Source: Paracoccus limosus (GTDB lineage Bacteria > Pseudomonadota > Alphaproteobacteria > Rhodobacterales > Rhodobacteraceae). From it: DNA of 36,865 nucleotides. Shown one piece after another: positions 36,743-36,865 of the stretch. The notes under the pieces are model-generated. The model ran no database searches. It saw only the letters and a program-made list of their open reading frames with translations, and was not told the DNA's origin. The position numbers and the translations under genes were made by a program. The stretch lies in NCBI RefSeq assembly GCF_009711185.1, contig NZ_WMIF01000033.1:1-36865 (forward strand), in the 5' to 3' direction. Each line of letters starts with the position of its first letter. Position 1 is the first letter of the stretch.

Positions 36743-36865
36743 GTCATGTTGACAAATGGCGGAGCCAGAGCCTGATGCAGGCGACGTCTACGAAGCCGAG
36801 GAAACTGTCTGCGGTTTTGTCGTAGCGGGTTGCCAGCCGGCGGCTGTTTTTCAGTTTGCTGAAGC
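36743..36865 (-). mobile_element. IS5-family element, right edge of window (transposase C terminus 36744-36865)
   Basis: On the minus strand, the stop TGA at 36744-36746 closes a transposase whose last residues are FSKLKNSRRLATRYDKTADS, then FLGFVDVACIRLWLRHLST, a variant of the C-terminal (N/S)KLKxxRRxATRYDK signature of IS5-family elements (IS427-like group). The rest lies beyond the window. The outer end begins GGTCATGTTGAC directly after CTAG. This is a different subgroup from the element at the left edge. Confidence 0.85.

Overview
This is a GC-rich alphaproteobacterial segment, most likely Rhodobacteraceae and Paracoccus-like. The genus is inferred from codon use, gene content and protein resemblance, not from any database search. 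Most of it is ordinary chromosomal DNA with short gaps and translationally coupled operons. The two ends are different: each carries part of an IS5-family insertion sequence of a different subgroup, and each lies against damaged genes.

Left end (1-660): the 5' end of an IS5-family transposase appears to sit at a CTAG site inside an older, frameshifted IS5-type transposase remnant. That remnant contains an expanded 7-bp tandem repeat of about 16 copies. 643-5113: an SH3-domain exported protein, divergent from a D-2-hydroxyacid (glycerate-type) dehydrogenase, then an 831-residue dimethylglycine/sarcosine dehydrogenase with its own terminator. 5155-9819 (minus): a likely operon of infC (ATA start codon), dut, a membrane-anchored ThiF/MoeB-like protein, an M3 oligopeptidase and a small lipoprotein. 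10040-11574: an Ala-rich membrane-anchored protein coupled to a glycosyltransferase-like protein. 11755-15160: fabA, fabB, fabI and an alpha/beta hydrolase, the unsaturated fatty acid branch plus enoyl-ACP reductase. 15157-17639: a glycine-rich lipoprotein, a membrane-anchored SGNH-like protein and a DUF475/TerC-type membrane protein.

17791-24214 is a complete tripartite tricarboxylate transporter locus. The TctDE two-component pair is divergent from a PgtC-like periplasmic binding protein, followed by tctC, tctB and tctA. The extra binding protein next to the regulators suggests a periplasmic sensing partner. 24347-26625: a DUF1127-like 50-residue protein, aquaporin Z and a YncE-type beta-propeller protein. 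26901-29189: an XRE regulator fragment, then thiC with a TPP riboswitch and a good promoter. 29221-31017: a ClC-type channel with CBS domains and unusual selectivity motifs.

31143-34607 holds a compact choline-sulfate module: choX and betC divergent from a LysR-type regulator, with a perfect 15-bp palindrome between them. Beyond 34607 the style changes. There is an amidohydrolase lacking its N-terminal metal-binding part, then a Tat-exported DUF885 protein cut off exactly at a CTAG where the right-hand IS5-family element begins. These two look like remains of an acquired peptide or amide-hydrolysis cluster. I see no tRNA, rRNA, CRISPR array or phage module.
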